A stretch of DNA of 56,180 nt from Gordonia amarae NBRC 15530. Its GTDB lineage: Bacteria > Actinomycetota > Actinomycetes > Mycobacteriales > Mycobacteriaceae. Position 1 is the stretch's first letter. The number at the start of each line of letters is the position of its first letter. The stretch lies in contig NZ_BAED01000015.1 of assembly GCF_000241345.1 (NCBI RefSeq), positions 1 through 56,180 on the forward strand. The letters run 5' to 3'. Shown here piece by piece: positions 11,298 to 19,917 of this stretch. The position numbers were made by a program, and so were the translations under genes. The notes under the pieces are model-generated. The model was given only the letters and a program-made list of their open reading frames with translations. It did not search any database and was not told the DNA's origin.

Positions 11298-12377
11298 ATG
11301 CAGATGCCGACCGCTCGCCGAGCCCGGATGCCGGGGGTGCTGCTCGCGCTTGCCCTCCTGACCGCGTGCGGCACGAGCGACGGGCCCGCGAGCACGTCGA
11401 CGACCGCCGTATCCACCCCGGTCGGTGACGCGCCCCGGACGGTCGTCGACGGACTGGACGCACCCTGGTCGGTGGCCTTCCACGAGGGCGTCGCGCTGAT
11501 CAGTGAGCGGGACACCGGCCGCATCCTCGAACTCGGGGCCGATGGCCGGACCCGCGAGGTGACGACCGTGGCCGGTGTGGAGGCGTCGGGAGAGGGCGGC
11601 CTGCTGGGTATCGCCGTCCACGACGGGTATCTGTACGCGTATTACACGGCCGCCGACGAGAATCGTGTCGAGCGATTCCGAATCGGCGGCGCACCAGGCG
11701 GATTTACGCTCGCGAGGGTCGAGGCGATCCTCGCCGGGATCCCGTCGGCCTGGAACCACAACGGTGGCCGGATCGCCTTCGGTCCCGACGGGATGCTGTA
11801 TGTGACCACCGGCGACGCCGGGCGGCGCGACGACGCCCAGGATCGCAACTCCGTCGCCGGCAAGATCCTGCGCATGACTCCCGAAGGCAAAGCACCCCAG
11901 GATAATCCGTTCCCGGGGTCGTTGGTCTACTCGTACGGGCACCGCAATCCGCAGGGCCTGGCCTGGGCCGGTGACGGCACCATGTACGCCGCCGAGTTCG
12001 GTCAGGACACCTGGGACGAGCTCAACATCATCGAGCCCGGCAAGAATTACGGCTGGCCGCAGGTCGAGGGGATCGCCGGCAGGAGCGGCTTCGTCGACCC
12101 GGTGCAGCAGTGGGATCCCGACGACGCCAGCCCGAGCGGCATCGCGATCGTCGGCGACACTCTCTTCATCGCCAATCTGCGCGGCGAGCGCCTGCGGGTG
12201 GTGTCGACGGCGCATCCGGATACGGCCGAAGAACGGTTCACCCGCGAGTTCGGCCGGCTTCGCGACGTCGCCCGCGCCCCCGACGGATCGCTGTGGATTC
12301 TCACCAACAACACCGACGGCCGCGGCCGCCCCGCCGACGGCGACGACAGGATTCTCCGGCTGAGGGTTGGCAACTAA
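11298..12377 (+). CDS. PQQ-dependent sugar dehydrogenase-like lipoprotein
   Basis: From the ATG at 11298 the protein has 359 residues. It has a lipoprotein signal peptide (basic RRARM, then LLALALLTAC with the acylated cysteine at about residue 24). The rest is a GSDH-type six-bladed propeller: DGLDAPWSVAF, GGLLGIAVHDGYLYAYYT, NHNGGRIAFGPDGMLYVTTG, VYSYGHRNPQGLAW and NYGWPQVEG are all present. Soluble glucose dehydrogenase and L-sorbosone or aldose dehydrogenases share this fold and use PQQ and calcium. Actinobacterial members may bind other cofactors, and the substrate is not deducible. It acts on the outer face of the membrane. It ends one base before the operator of the next gene. Confidence 0.8.
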   Translation: MQMPTARRARMPGVLLALALLTACGTSDGPASTSTTAVSTPVGDAPRTVVDGLDAPWSVAFHEGVALISERDTGRILELGADGRTREVTTVAGVEASGEGGLLGIAVHDGYLYAYYTAADENRVERFRIGGAPGGFTLARVEAILAGIPSAWNHNGGRIAFGPDGMLYVTTGDAGRRDDAQDRNSVAGKILRMTPEGKAPQDNPFPGSLVYSYGHRNPQGLAWAGDGTMYAAEFGQDTWDELNIIEPGKNYGWPQVEGIAGRSGFVDPVQQWDPDDASPSGIAIVGDTLFIANLRGERLRVVSTAHPDTAEERFTREFGRLRDVARAPDGSLWILTNNTDGRGRPADGDDRILRLRVGN

Positions 12378-12393
12378 CTTACCCGGCAGTAAG
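12378..12393. promoter_or_regulatory. Palindromic operator ahead of the acyl-CoA dehydrogenase gene
   Basis: CTTAC CCGGCA GTAAG is a perfect 5-bp inverted repeat with a 6-bp spacer. It lies between the stop of the sugar dehydrogenase gene and the ATG at 12402. TTAC-n-GTAA palindromes of this size are typical of TetR-type regulators of fatty-acid genes in actinobacteria. It overlaps the place of the ribosome site, so either the mRNA is leaderless or repression is very direct. The regulator is not in the window. Confidence 0.5.
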
Positions 12394-12401
12394 ATGTCCG
12401 C

Positions 12402-13589
12402 ATGGCGATCAACCTTGAGCTCCCGTCGAAGCTGGATGCGGCCGTGGAGCAGGCCCACGCGGTGGGCGAGCACATCTTCCGGCCCGTCTCCCGCAAGTAC
12501 GACAAGGCCGAGCACGAAACCCCCACCGAGCTCGACGACCTGGGCAAACTGATCAAGGAGTCCAAGCGCAAGCGCGCCGAGACCGCGAGCAAGCCCGACG
12601 AGGGGCCGTCGAAAAACGGGATCAACATGATCTCGGTGCTCAACACCCTGGAAACCAGCTGGGGCGACGTGGGCCTGACCCTGTCGATTCCCTACAACGG
12701 CCTGGGCAATGCCGCGATCGCCGCCGTCGCCGACGACGAGCAGCTCGAACGCTTCGCCGACGTGTGGGCGTCGATGGCCATCACCGAACCCAGCTTCGGC
12801 TCCGACTCTGCCGCCGTCTCCACGACCGCCGTTCTCGACGGCGACGACTACGTCATCAACGGCGAGAAGATCTTCGTGACCGCCGGGTCGCGCGCCGACC
12901 ACGTCGTCGTGTGGGCCACCCTCGACCGCAGCGTCGGCCGCGCCGCCATCAAGAGCTTCGTCGTGCCGATGGACACTGAGGGTGTCACCGTCGCCCGCCT
13001 CGAGCACAAGCTCGGCATCAAGGCCTCCGACACCGCGGTGCTGCGGTTCGAGAACGCCCGCGTCCCCAAGGAGAACCTGCTCGGCTCGCCGGAGATCGAC
13101 ACCAAGAAGGGTTTCGGCGGGGTCATGCAGACCTTCGACAACACCCGCCCGGTGGTCGCCGCGATGGCCGTGGGCCTGGGCCGCGCCGCCCTCGAAGAGC
13201 TGCGCGCCATCCTCGAAGCCGCCGGCCACACCATCGACTACGACAAGCCCGCCGCCGCCCAGCACGCCGCGGTCAGCGAGTTCATCCGCCTCGAATCCGA
13301 TTGGGAGGCTTCGTGGTTGCTCACCATCCGCGCCGCGTGGATGGCCGATAACCGCCAGCCCAACTCCACCGAGGCGTCGATGTCCAAGGCCAAGGCGGGC
13401 CGTTCGGTCAACGACCTCACCAATAAGGCCGTGGAAATCGCTGCCACAGCGGGCTTCTCGGAGACCAGCCTGCTGGAGAAGTGGGCCCGCGACGCCAAGA
13501 TCCTCGACATCTTCGAGGGCACCCAGCAGATCCAGAATCTGATCATCGCCCGCCGGCTGCTCGGCAAGTCCAGCACCGACCTCAAGTAG
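12402..13589 (+). CDS. Acyl-CoA dehydrogenase family flavoprotein
   Basis: The 395-residue protein has the acyl-CoA dehydrogenase layout. An N-terminal helical domain is followed by the beta domain with MAITEPSFGSDSAAV and NGEKIFVTAGSRAD, and by a C-terminal helical bundle that ends in ILDIFEGTQQIQNLIIARRL. The glutamate of that FEGT motif is the usual catalytic base position in the medium and short-chain type. It uses FAD to introduce the alpha-beta double bond in acyl-CoA beta-oxidation; chain length or substrate cannot be read off. A palindromic operator lies 9 bp before the ATG. It converges on the dioxygenase gene across a palindromic repeat. Confidence 0.9.
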   Translation: MAINLELPSKLDAAVEQAHAVGEHIFRPVSRKYDKAEHETPTELDDLGKLIKESKRKRAETASKPDEGPSKNGINMISVLNTLETSWGDVGLTLSIPYNGLGNAAIAAVADDEQLERFADVWASMAITEPSFGSDSAAVSTTAVLDGDDYVINGEKIFVTAGSRADHVVVWATLDRSVGRAAIKSFVVPMDTEGVTVARLEHKLGIKASDTAVLRFENARVPKENLLGSPEIDTKKGFGGVMQTFDNTRPVVAAMAVGLGRAALEELRAILEAAGHTIDYDKPAAAQHAAVSEFIRLESDWEASWLLTIRAAWMADNRQPNSTEASMSKAKAGRSVNDLTNKAVEIAATAGFSETSLLEKWARDAKILDIFEGTQQIQNLIIARRLLGKSSTDLK

Positions 13590-13590
13590 T

Positions 13591-13727
13591 CCCTTTCGCT
13601 GGTTGAGGTGTGAGGAGCCCAAGCGACGAGCCTCGAAACCCGGTGAGATGACATTGCCGCTCACCGGGTTTCGGGGCCTCCGGCCTCATCGCCTAGCGGC
13701 TCGTCACACCTCAACCGACAGCAGGGG
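13591..13727. repeat. Palindromic intergenic repeat, complete copy A
   Basis: Two inverted arms face each other: left arm 13601-13641 (GGTTGAGGTGTGAGGAG to CCTCGAAACC) and right arm about 13669-13716 (GGGTTTCGGGGCC to CACACCTCAACC), around a loop containing GACATTG. As RNA it would fold into a hairpin of about 50 bp. It fills the gap between two convergent stop codons (13589 and 13729), so it could serve as a two-way terminator. Other copies are near 23.9, 31.0, 32.5 and 50.4 kb. Confidence 0.8.
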
Positions 13728-13728
13728 T

Positions 13729-14784
13729 TCAGCCCTTGGCGGCCAGGACGCGCGCCGCCTCGCGGACGGCGGCGGTATTGGCTTTGCCCTGGCGTGATCC
13801 GGCGAGCTTGGCCTTGATGTGGTCGCGGACCAGGATCGGTTCGTAGGCGAGGCCGTCGTCGGCATCGAGATGACTGGGGAGGGTCTCGATGACGGCGTCG
13901 AGGTTGCCGTCGTGGAAGAACGCGACCGAGCGGCGTCGCTTGATGGTGCCGTCGACGATCGGCGGCTTCACCCGGTGCAGCGTCGACATCCAGCGATCGT
14001 TGGTCAGCCGGGCGGTGAGGTCGCCGAGGTTGATGAGCAGGGCGCCGTCGATGGGGGACACGTCGTGCCAGATGCCGTCGGTGCCCAGGACCTGCAGGCC
14101 GGCGACCTGGTCGGCCCACAGGACGGTGACCAGGCCGTAGTCGGTGTGTTCGCCCATGCCGGTGAGATCGCCGTCGAGGGTGACGGTGCCCTCGGGGAGG
14201 GCGTAGTTGTTCATGCGCAGCACGTCGATCGAGTGGTCGGTGAGGGCGGCGAAGAAGTCGTGCTCAAGGCCGAGGGCGTCGGCGAAGACGCCGGTGAGGG
14301 TGCGGGCGACGCGGGAGGCTTCGCCGTAGTAGGCCTCGACCTTGGCGCGGAAGGCATCGATGTCGGGCCAGACGTTGAGGCCGTAATCGTCCTCGGACAG
14401 GCCCAGACCGGGAAAGGACCGGGCTTCGACGCCGACGTTGAACGCCTCGAAGAAGTCGTTCATGCGGGAGGACGATTCGACGCCCAGGCTCAGTGACAGG
14501 GATTCGCTCTTCGGCGGGGAGTAGCCGCGGTTGCCGGGGGCGAGGTATTCCTTCTTCTCGTCGAGGGTTTTGTTGAAGAATGCGTCGGAGGCCTCGCCGA
14601 GGCCGTTCCAGATGTCGTCGGGAATCCCATGGCCGATGATCTGGACGAAACCAACTGTGGCACAGGCGGTATCCAATGCTTCGGCGACGGCGGCGCGTTC
14701 TTCGTCCGTGCCGTCGCCGACGTAGGCGGAGATATCGACGACGGGAACGGCGAACTCCGGCGCCGGCGAATCGGGTTGCGGCAT
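13729..14784 (-). CDS. Isopenicillin N synthase-like 2OG/Fe(II) dioxygenase
   Basis: From ATG 14784 (GGAGG 7 bp upstream) the protein has 351 residues. The N-terminal DIOX_N part (VPVVDISAY, VGFVQIIGHGIPDDIW) is followed by the double-stranded beta helix. The iron triad is visible as HTD in MGEHTDYGLVTVLW and the distal His in STLHRVKPP, and the RxS of RRRSVAFFHD is the 2-oxoglutarate anchor. Such enzymes hydroxylate, desaturate or cyclise small molecules. No biosynthetic cluster surrounds it, so no substrate is proposed. The longer open frame up to 15033 is arginine-rich shadow sequence. Confidence 0.85.
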   Translation of the reverse strand: MPQPDSPAPEFAVPVVDISAYVGDGTDEERAAVAEALDTACATVGFVQIIGHGIPDDIWNGLGEASDAFFNKTLDEKKEYLAPGNRGYSPPKSESLSLSLGVESSSRMNDFFEAFNVGVEARSFPGLGLSEDDYGLNVWPDIDAFRAKVEAYYGEASRVARTLTGVFADALGLEHDFFAALTDHSIDVLRMNNYALPEGTVTLDGDLTGMGEHTDYGLVTVLWADQVAGLQVLGTDGIWHDVSPIDGALLINLGDLTARLTNDRWMSTLHRVKPPIVDGTIKRRRSVAFFHDGNLDAVIETLPSHLDADDGLAYEPILVRDHIKAKLAGSRQGKANTAAVREAARVLAAKG

Positions 14785-14902
14785 GGGGAACCTCCACTCT
14801 CTGTTCCGCGCGGGGCTGCGGGGACCAACGGGCCTCATTGTTCGCCGCGATGATTGATCATCCGCGTCAACCATGTGACACCCGTGTTTCGGTCCCGGTC
14901 TG

Positions 14903-15733
14903 TCAGCCCAGCAGACGCGCCCGCAGCCGGTTCTCCCGCCCGATCCGCTCGGTGTCGCGGCGCCGGCGCTCGGCGAGGACCGCCGCCAGCAGATCCTCGC
15001 CCGGCGTGCCCGGGGGCGGCGCGGGCGCCACATACCGCCCGGCGTCGCCGACCAGCCGCTGCAACACCATCGCCCGCGACTGCGGGGCGAGGCCGAACCG
15101 GCGCGCGAAATACTGCCGGATCGCCAATGTCAGCTGCGGCGGCAGCGTCGCGATGTCGGCGGTGCGTGCCCACTGCTCCAGGTACGGCGGCATCGGCAGC
15201 GGCTGCGGCATCTTCAGCGTGTAGCGATCACGGATCACGTACGTCCCGGCCAGCAGATCCCCGAGCCGCTTGCCCTTGCTGTTCACCACGGCGGCGACCA
15301 GCGCCGGAAAGCCCATGCAGCTGTACAGTTCGACGCTGCCGACGAGCGCCCGGGTGAGCGCGTGCCGGAAACTGATCGGTCCGGCGTCGTCGCGGACGGT
15401 GCGCAACCCGAGCGCCAGATGGCCGAGCGTCTTGCCGCGCGTCACCGTTTCCATCGTCGTCGGGAATGCCACGAGCGCCAGGATCGTCGCCACCGTCAGC
15501 GTCGCGATCAGCATCGCGTCGTCGGTGTCCCCGACCAGCGCCTTGCCCAGGTAGCGCAGCCCGAACCACAGGGCGATCCCGGCGATGATGTCGATCAGTC
15601 CCGACAGCACCCGCAGCGCGACGTTGGCCGCCGGCAGATCCAGGGCGACGGCCTCCCCGGACACCAGGTCGTCGGCGCCGACGCCGATGGTCCCGCTGCC
15701 CGCCCCGCCCGCCGGGACCCCGGATCCGTACAT
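14903..15733 (-). CDS. RDD family membrane protein
   Basis: The 276-residue protein starts at ATG 15733. Residues about 30-190 form an RDD domain: ANVALRVLSGLIDIIAGIALW with the conserved R and D, two central helices, and TRGKTLGHLALGLRTVRDD before a third helix. The C-terminal 90 residues are hydrophilic and charged (LAERRRRDTERIGRENRLRAR). RDD proteins are membrane proteins of uncertain role, some linked to sodium/proton exchange. It is divergent from the SpoIIM gene (79 bp between starts), matching the Rv3695/Rv3694c pair in mycobacteria, where these genes sit beside a MoxR-DUF58 operon. Confidence 0.85.
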   Translation of the reverse strand: MYGSGVPAGGAGSGTIGVGADDLVSGEAVALDLPAANVALRVLSGLIDIIAGIALWFGLRYLGKALVGDTDDAMLIATLTVATILALVAFPTTMETVTRGKTLGHLALGLRTVRDDAGPISFRHALTRALVGSVELYSCMGFPALVAAVVNSKGKRLGDLLAGTYVIRDRYTLKMPQPLPMPPYLEQWARTADIATLPPQLTLAIRQYFARRFGLAPQSRAMVLQRLVGDAGRYVAPAPPPGTPGEDLLAAVLAERRRRDTERIGRENRLRARLLG

Positions 15734-15812
15734 AACAGCCGAGCCTAGTGTGTGCCCCGATGGCGGTCGCTCGAACGACCGACCACCCCATCGGTCCGCA
15801 TAAGCTGGCCAG

Positions 15813-16805
15813 GTGGACCTCGATGCGTACGTCGGCGAGCACTCGCCCTCCTGGCAGCGGCTCGACGCCCTCTCGCGCACCCGCCGGCTCAGCGGTGAGG
15901 AGGCCGACGAGCTCATCGACCTGTACCAGCGCGTCGCCACCCACCTGTCGGTGATCCGTTCGGCCACCCCCGACGCCGAACTCGTCGGCTACCTGTCGGC
16001 GCTGCTGGCGCGGGCGCGCTCCCGGGCGGCCGGATCGCGGTCGGCGTCCTGGTCGGACTTCGGCCGGTTCTTCGCCCGGTCGTTCCCGGCGGCGCTGTAC
16101 CGGATGCGCTGGTGGTGGATCGGGGCGATGGTGGTGTCCGTCGTCGCGGCGGTGGTGATGACGTGGTGGATGCTGGAACATCCGCGCATCGAATCGTCGC
16201 TCGCCTCGCCCCGGCAGATCGAGGAACTGGTCAACAACGACTTCGAGAGCTACTACTCCGAGTACGCCGCCCAGTCGTTCGCGTTCCGGGTGTGGACCAA
16301 CAACTTCTGGCTCGCCGCGACGTGTATTGCGCTCGGTGTGTTCGGTCTGCCCGTCATCTACGTGCTGTACCTGAATGTGCTCAACACGGTGGTGGTCGCC
16401 GCGATCATGATCCACCACGGTCGGGGCGAACTGTTCTTCGGCCTGATCACCCCGCACGGCCTCCTGGAACTGACCTGCCTGTTCGTCGCGGGCGGGGTGG
16501 GGCTGCGGCTGTTCTGGTCGTGGGTGTCGCCGGGGGACCGGACCCGCGTGCAGGCGCTCGGCGAGGAGGGGCGCGCCGCGATCGGGGTATCCCTCGGCCT
16601 GGTCGTGCTGCTGCTGATCTGCGGCATCATCGAAGCATTCGTCACCCCGTCCGGGCTGCCGACCTGGGCGCGCATCGGGATCGGCGTGACCGTGTGGGTG
16701 GGTTTCTGGGTGTACGTGTTCACCGCCGGACGCTGGGCGCACAACGCCGACGACACCGGCGATGTGGCGGAGTTCGACCGCGGCTACTCGGTGCCGGTGG
16801 CCTAG
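15813..16805 (+). CDS. Stage II sporulation protein M-like membrane protein
   Basis: The 330-residue protein has the DUF95/SpoIIM pattern: a soluble N-terminal helix bundle ([34 protein letters not shown]), then about five membrane segments including [21 protein letters not shown] and the [19 protein letters not shown] block. In spore formers SpoIIM is part of the engulfment peptidoglycan machinery; in non-sporing actinobacteria it is a partner of RDD and MoxR-linked genes with unknown function. The start is GTG 15813. Its neighbours on both sides support membership of that block. Confidence 0.8.
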   Translation: MDLDAYVGEHSPSWQRLDALSRTRRLSGEEADELIDLYQRVATHLSVIRSATPDAELVGYLSALLARARSRAAGSRSASWSDFGRFFARSFPAALYRMRWWWIGAMVVSVVAAVVMTWWMLEHPRIESSLASPRQIEELVNNDFESYYSEYAAQSFAFRVWTNNFWLAATCIALGVFGLPVIYVLYLNVLNTVVVAAIMIHHGRGELFFGLITPHGLLELTCLFVAGGVGLRLFWSWVSPGDRTRVQALGEEGRAAIGVSLGLVVLLLICGIIEAFVTPSGLPTWARIGIGVTVWVGFWVYVFTAGRWAHNADDTGDVAEFDRGYSVPVA

Positions 16806-16828
16806 GCGCGCCTTCCGGGAGGACACTG

Positions 16829-17599
16829 GTGGGTATGCGGATCGATCTCAACAGCGATCTCGGCGAGCACTACGGCGCGTGGCGGATGGGCGACGACGCC
16901 GCGATGCTCGAGATCGTGACCAGCGCGAACGTCGCCTGCGGTTTTCACGCCGGTGACCCGGTGTCGGTGCTGTCGACGGTGCGTGCCGCCGCCGACCTGG
17001 GCGTCGCCGTCGGAGCGCACATCGCCTACCCGGATCTCGTCGGATTCGGGCGCCGCCCGATGACACCGTCGGCGGCAGAGCTCGAAGCGGACGTCATCTA
17101 TCAGATCGGGGCGCTGCAGGCGCTGGCCAAGGTGGCCGGGACCGGGGTGCGGTACGTCAAGCCGCACGGCGCGCTGTACAACACGATCGCCTTCGACGAG
17201 GCTCAGGCGGCCGCGGTGATCGGCGCGGTCAAGGCCGTCGACCCCGATCTCGCGCTGGTGTGCCTGGCGTCCTCACCGCTGGTCGATCAGGTCCGCGCCG
17301 CGGGCCTGCGGGCCATTCCGGAGGCGTTCGCCGACCGGGCCTACGAACCGAATGGCGCCCTGGTCTCCCGGCGCGAGGTGGGAGCGGTGCTCGACGACCC
17401 GGACGTCATCGCCGACCGCATGCTCACCCTCGTCCAGGACGGTGTGGTGGTCGCCCGCGACGGCAGCGAGGTGGCCATCGAGGCCGATTCGATCTGCGTC
17501 CACGGCGACACCCCCGGCGCCGTGCGGGTCGCGACGGTGGTCCGGGACCGGCTGGTGGCGGCCGGTGTGACGCTGCGCCCGTTCACCGCGGAACTGTGA
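16829..17599 (+). CDS. pxpA: 5-oxoprolinase subunit A (LamB/YcsF family)
   Basis: The protein has about 256 residues. Signature blocks are [71 protein letters not shown] and CVHGDTPGA. PxpA works with PxpB and PxpC to open 5-oxoproline (pyroglutamate) with ATP. Neither pxpB nor pxpC is next to it: SpoIIM lies upstream and DUF58 is convergent downstream, so partners must be elsewhere or absent. GTG 16829 is preferred because GGGAGG ends 6 bp before it; ATG 16835 is the alternative. Confidence 0.85.
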   Translation: MGMRIDLNSDLGEHYGAWRMGDDAAMLEIVTSANVACGFHAGDPVSVLSTVRAAADLGVAVGAHIAYPDLVGFGRRPMTPSAAELEADVIYQIGALQALAKVAGTGVRYVKPHGALYNTIAFDEAQAAAVIGAVKAVDPDLALVCLASSPLVDQVRAAGLRAIPEAFADRAYEPNGALVSRREVGAVLDDPDVIADRMLTLVQDGVVVARDGSEVAIEADSICVHGDTPGAVRVATVVRDRLVAAGVTLRPFTAEL

Positions 17600-17647
17600 C
17601 CGGCGGTGATATACAGAGCAGGGAAATTCAGCGCAGGGCAGGGACAT

Positions 17648-18940
17648 TCAGAGCAGGCCGCGCGATTTGAGCATCAGGTAGTGGTCGGCCAGTGCCGCGG
17701 GCAACGAGTCGGGATCGGCGGTCACCACGTCGACGCCGAGCCGGCCGAGGGCCGCGGTGGTGCGGTCGCGCAGCAGTCCGGTGCGGACGGCGGCCGCGGC
17801 GTCGTATACCTGCCGCAGGTCCTCCCGCTCGTCGATCATCGCGGTGATCCCGGGGTCGGCGACCGAGGCGATCACCACCCGGTAGCGCTGGGCGAGCACC
17901 GACAGCGGCGCCAGCAGCGACTCCTCGATGGCGGCCGGTTCCAGCGCCGTCAGCAGCACCAGTAGCGCGCGGTGCCGGCTGATCTTGGTCACCTCGGCGC
18001 TCAGCAATGGCCAATCTGCTTCCAGCAGAGCAGGTTCCAATGGTGCCATGCCGTTGACGAGATCATTGAGCAACGTCGAGCGCGACGCGTTGACCACCCG
18101 CTGGCGTACCCGCCGGTCACCGGCGATCAGATCCACCCGGTCACCGGCGTGGGAGGCGAGCGCGGCCAGCAGCAGCGCGGCGTCCATCGACGCGTCCAGG
18201 CGCGGGGCGTCGCCGACGCGGGCCGCGCTGGTGCGGGAGGTGTCCAGGACGAGCACGATGTGCCGGTCGCGTTCGGGCTGCCAGGTCCGCACCACCACCG
18301 AGCGGCGCCGGGCGGTGGCCCGCCAGTCGATGCTGCGGACGTCGTCGCCCTCCACATAGTCACGCAGCGAGTCGAATTCGGTGCCCTGGCCGCGGATCCG
18401 GACCGCCGACCGGCCGTCGAGTTGCCGCAGCCGCGCCAGCCGGGACGGCAGATGTTTGCGCGAGTTGAACGGCGGCAGGGCGCGGACGCTGCCGCCGACG
18501 GACACCGAGCGCTGCCTGCCGCCGAGCCCCAGCAGCCCGGGCCTGCGGATGGTGAGCCGGACGGCGAGCCGATCGCCGCGCCGCGTCGGGCGCAGCGTGG
18601 TGGTGAGGGCGCGGCGTTCGCCCGCGGGCACGTCGACGCGGTGGGTCGTGGACCCGGCTCCCGCCGACGGCTGCCACGAATCCTTCAGCGAGCCACGGAA
18701 TCTGCGGGTGCCGGGATTGGTCACCAGCAGTGTCGAGGTGGTGGACTCGCCGAGCCGGATCGGGGCGACGGGCAGCCGCGTCACCTCCAGTGCCAGCGGC
18801 TTACCGGCGGTCACGACGTCGACGGTCAGCAGCACCAGCACCGCGAGCATCCACCACAGCACCGTCGAATACGACGGCGTGAAGAGGATCGGCACGGCCC
18901 CGAGCAGGACCAGGCCGAAGAACCGTCCGGTGATGAACAT
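17648..18940 (-). CDS. DUF58 domain protein (MoxR partner)
   Basis: The 430-residue protein has two N-terminal membrane helices (residues about 5-45), a beta-rich middle, and the DUF58 signature EFDSLRDYVEGDDVRSIDWRA starting near residue 200. A VWA-like fold follows (IVLVLDTSRTS with a MIDAS-like DxS). DUF58 proteins are coded with MoxR AAA ATPases and are thought to be chaperone or metal-insertion partners. Its ATG overlaps the moxR TGA by one base (TGATG), so translation is coupled. It is the last gene of a five-gene minus-strand operon starting at 23142. Confidence 0.85.
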   Translation of the reverse strand: MFITGRFFGLVLLGAVPILFTPSYSTVLWWMLAVLVLLTVDVVTAGKPLALEVTRLPVAPIRLGESTTSTLLVTNPGTRRFRGSLKDSWQPSAGAGSTTHRVDVPAGERRALTTTLRPTRRGDRLAVRLTIRRPGLLGLGGRQRSVSVGGSVRALPPFNSRKHLPSRLARLRQLDGRSAVRIRGQGTEFDSLRDYVEGDDVRSIDWRATARRRSVVVRTWQPERDRHIVLVLDTSRTSAARVGDAPRLDASMDAALLLAALASHAGDRVDLIAGDRRVRQRVVNASRSTLLNDLVNGMAPLEPALLEADWPLLSAEVTKISRHRALLVLLTALEPAAIEESLLAPLSVLAQRYRVVIASVADPGITAMIDEREDLRQVYDAAAAVRTGLLRDRTTAALGRLGVDVVTADPDSLPAALADHYLMLKSRGLL

Positions 18941-19917
18941 CAGCGTGGCACGGGAACGGAACCGATGGCGGACTCGAGCACCGCCGCCACCGACACACCT
19001 TCCAGCTCCGCCTCGGCCCGCAGCGAAAGTCGGTGCGCCAGTGTCGATTGTGCCAGCGCCTTCACATCGTCGGGGGTGACGTAGTCGCGGCCGTTGAGCC
19101 ATGCCCACGCCCGGCTGGTCGACAGCAGCGCCGTCGCGCCACGCGGACTCACGCCCAGCGAGAGGGAGGGGGAAATCCTGGTGGCGCGGGCGATGTCGAC
19201 GATGTACGACAGCACCGCCGGGGCCACCGCCACCCGCCGGACGGCGTCGGCACCCACCTCGATGTCGGCGCCCGACGCGACCGCGGAAATACCCGCCGCA
19301 CCGAGGTTCCGGGGATCGAACCCGGCGGCGTGCCGGGCCAGGATGTTGATCTCGTCGTCACGCGGCGGCACCGGCAGCACCACCTTGAGCAGGAACCGGT
19401 CGAGCTGCGCCTCCGGCAGCGGGTAGGTGCCCTCGTATTCGACGGGGTTCTGGGTGGCGGCCACCAGGAACGGCGTGGGCAGCGGGCGGGGGCGGCCGTC
19501 GATCGACACCTGCCGTTCCTCCATCGCCTCCAGCAGCGCCGCCTGCGTTTTCGGCGGGGTGCGGTTGATCTCGTCGGCCAGCATCAGGTTGGTGAACACC
19601 GGACCCTCGCGGAAGGTGAACTCCGAGGTGGCGCTGTCGAAGACGAGGGACCCGGTGATGTCGCCGGGCATCAGGTCGGGGGTGAACTGCACCCGCTTGG
19701 TGTCGACGGCCAGGGTGTTCGCGAGCGTGCGCACCAGCAGCGTCTTGGCCACGCCCGGAACGCCTTCGAGCAGGATGTGGCCGCGGCACAGCAGTGCGAT
19801 CAGGATCCCGGCGACGGCGGCGTCCTGTCCGACAACGGCTTTGGCGACCTCGTTGCGGACCGCGCCGAGAGCCGCGCGGGCCGTCTGTTCACCGGGGTGG
19901 TGTGTTGCAGATGTCAT
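18940..19917 (-). CDS. MoxR family AAA+ ATPase
   Basis: The 325-residue protein has Walker A GVPGVAKT at residues 52-59, Walker B LMLADE at 111-116, the sensor stretch LVAATQNPVEYEGTYPLPEAQLDRF, and the C-terminal lid domain with SLGVSPRGATALLSTSRAWAW. MoxR proteins act as chaperones for maturation of cell-envelope or metal enzymes, usually with a DUF58/VWA partner, which is present immediately downstream. The ATG overlaps the DUF4350 stop by 4 bp (ATGA), so the genes are translationally coupled. The block corresponds to moxR2 (Rv3692) and neighbours in M. tuberculosis. Confidence 0.93.
   Translation of the reverse strand: MTSATHHPGEQTARAALGAVRNEVAKAVVGQDAAVAGILIALLCRGHILLEGVPGVAKTLLVRTLANTLAVDTKRVQFTPDLMPGDITGSLVFDSATSEFTFREGPVFTNLMLADEINRTPPKTQAALLEAMEERQVSIDGRPRPLPTPFLVAATQNPVEYEGTYPLPEAQLDRFLLKVVLPVPPRDDEINILARHAAGFDPRNLGAAGISAVASGADIEVGADAVRRVAVAPAVLSYIVDIARATRISPSLSLGVSPRGATALLSTSRAWAWLNGRDYVTPDDVKALAQSTLAHRLSLRAEAELEGVSVAAVLESAIGSVPVPR

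Noticed and set aside
16112..16828. N-terminal extension of pxpA overlapping SpoIIM
   Set aside because: The extension is out-of-frame SpoIIM sequence; the family begins at the [11 protein letters not shown] motif.
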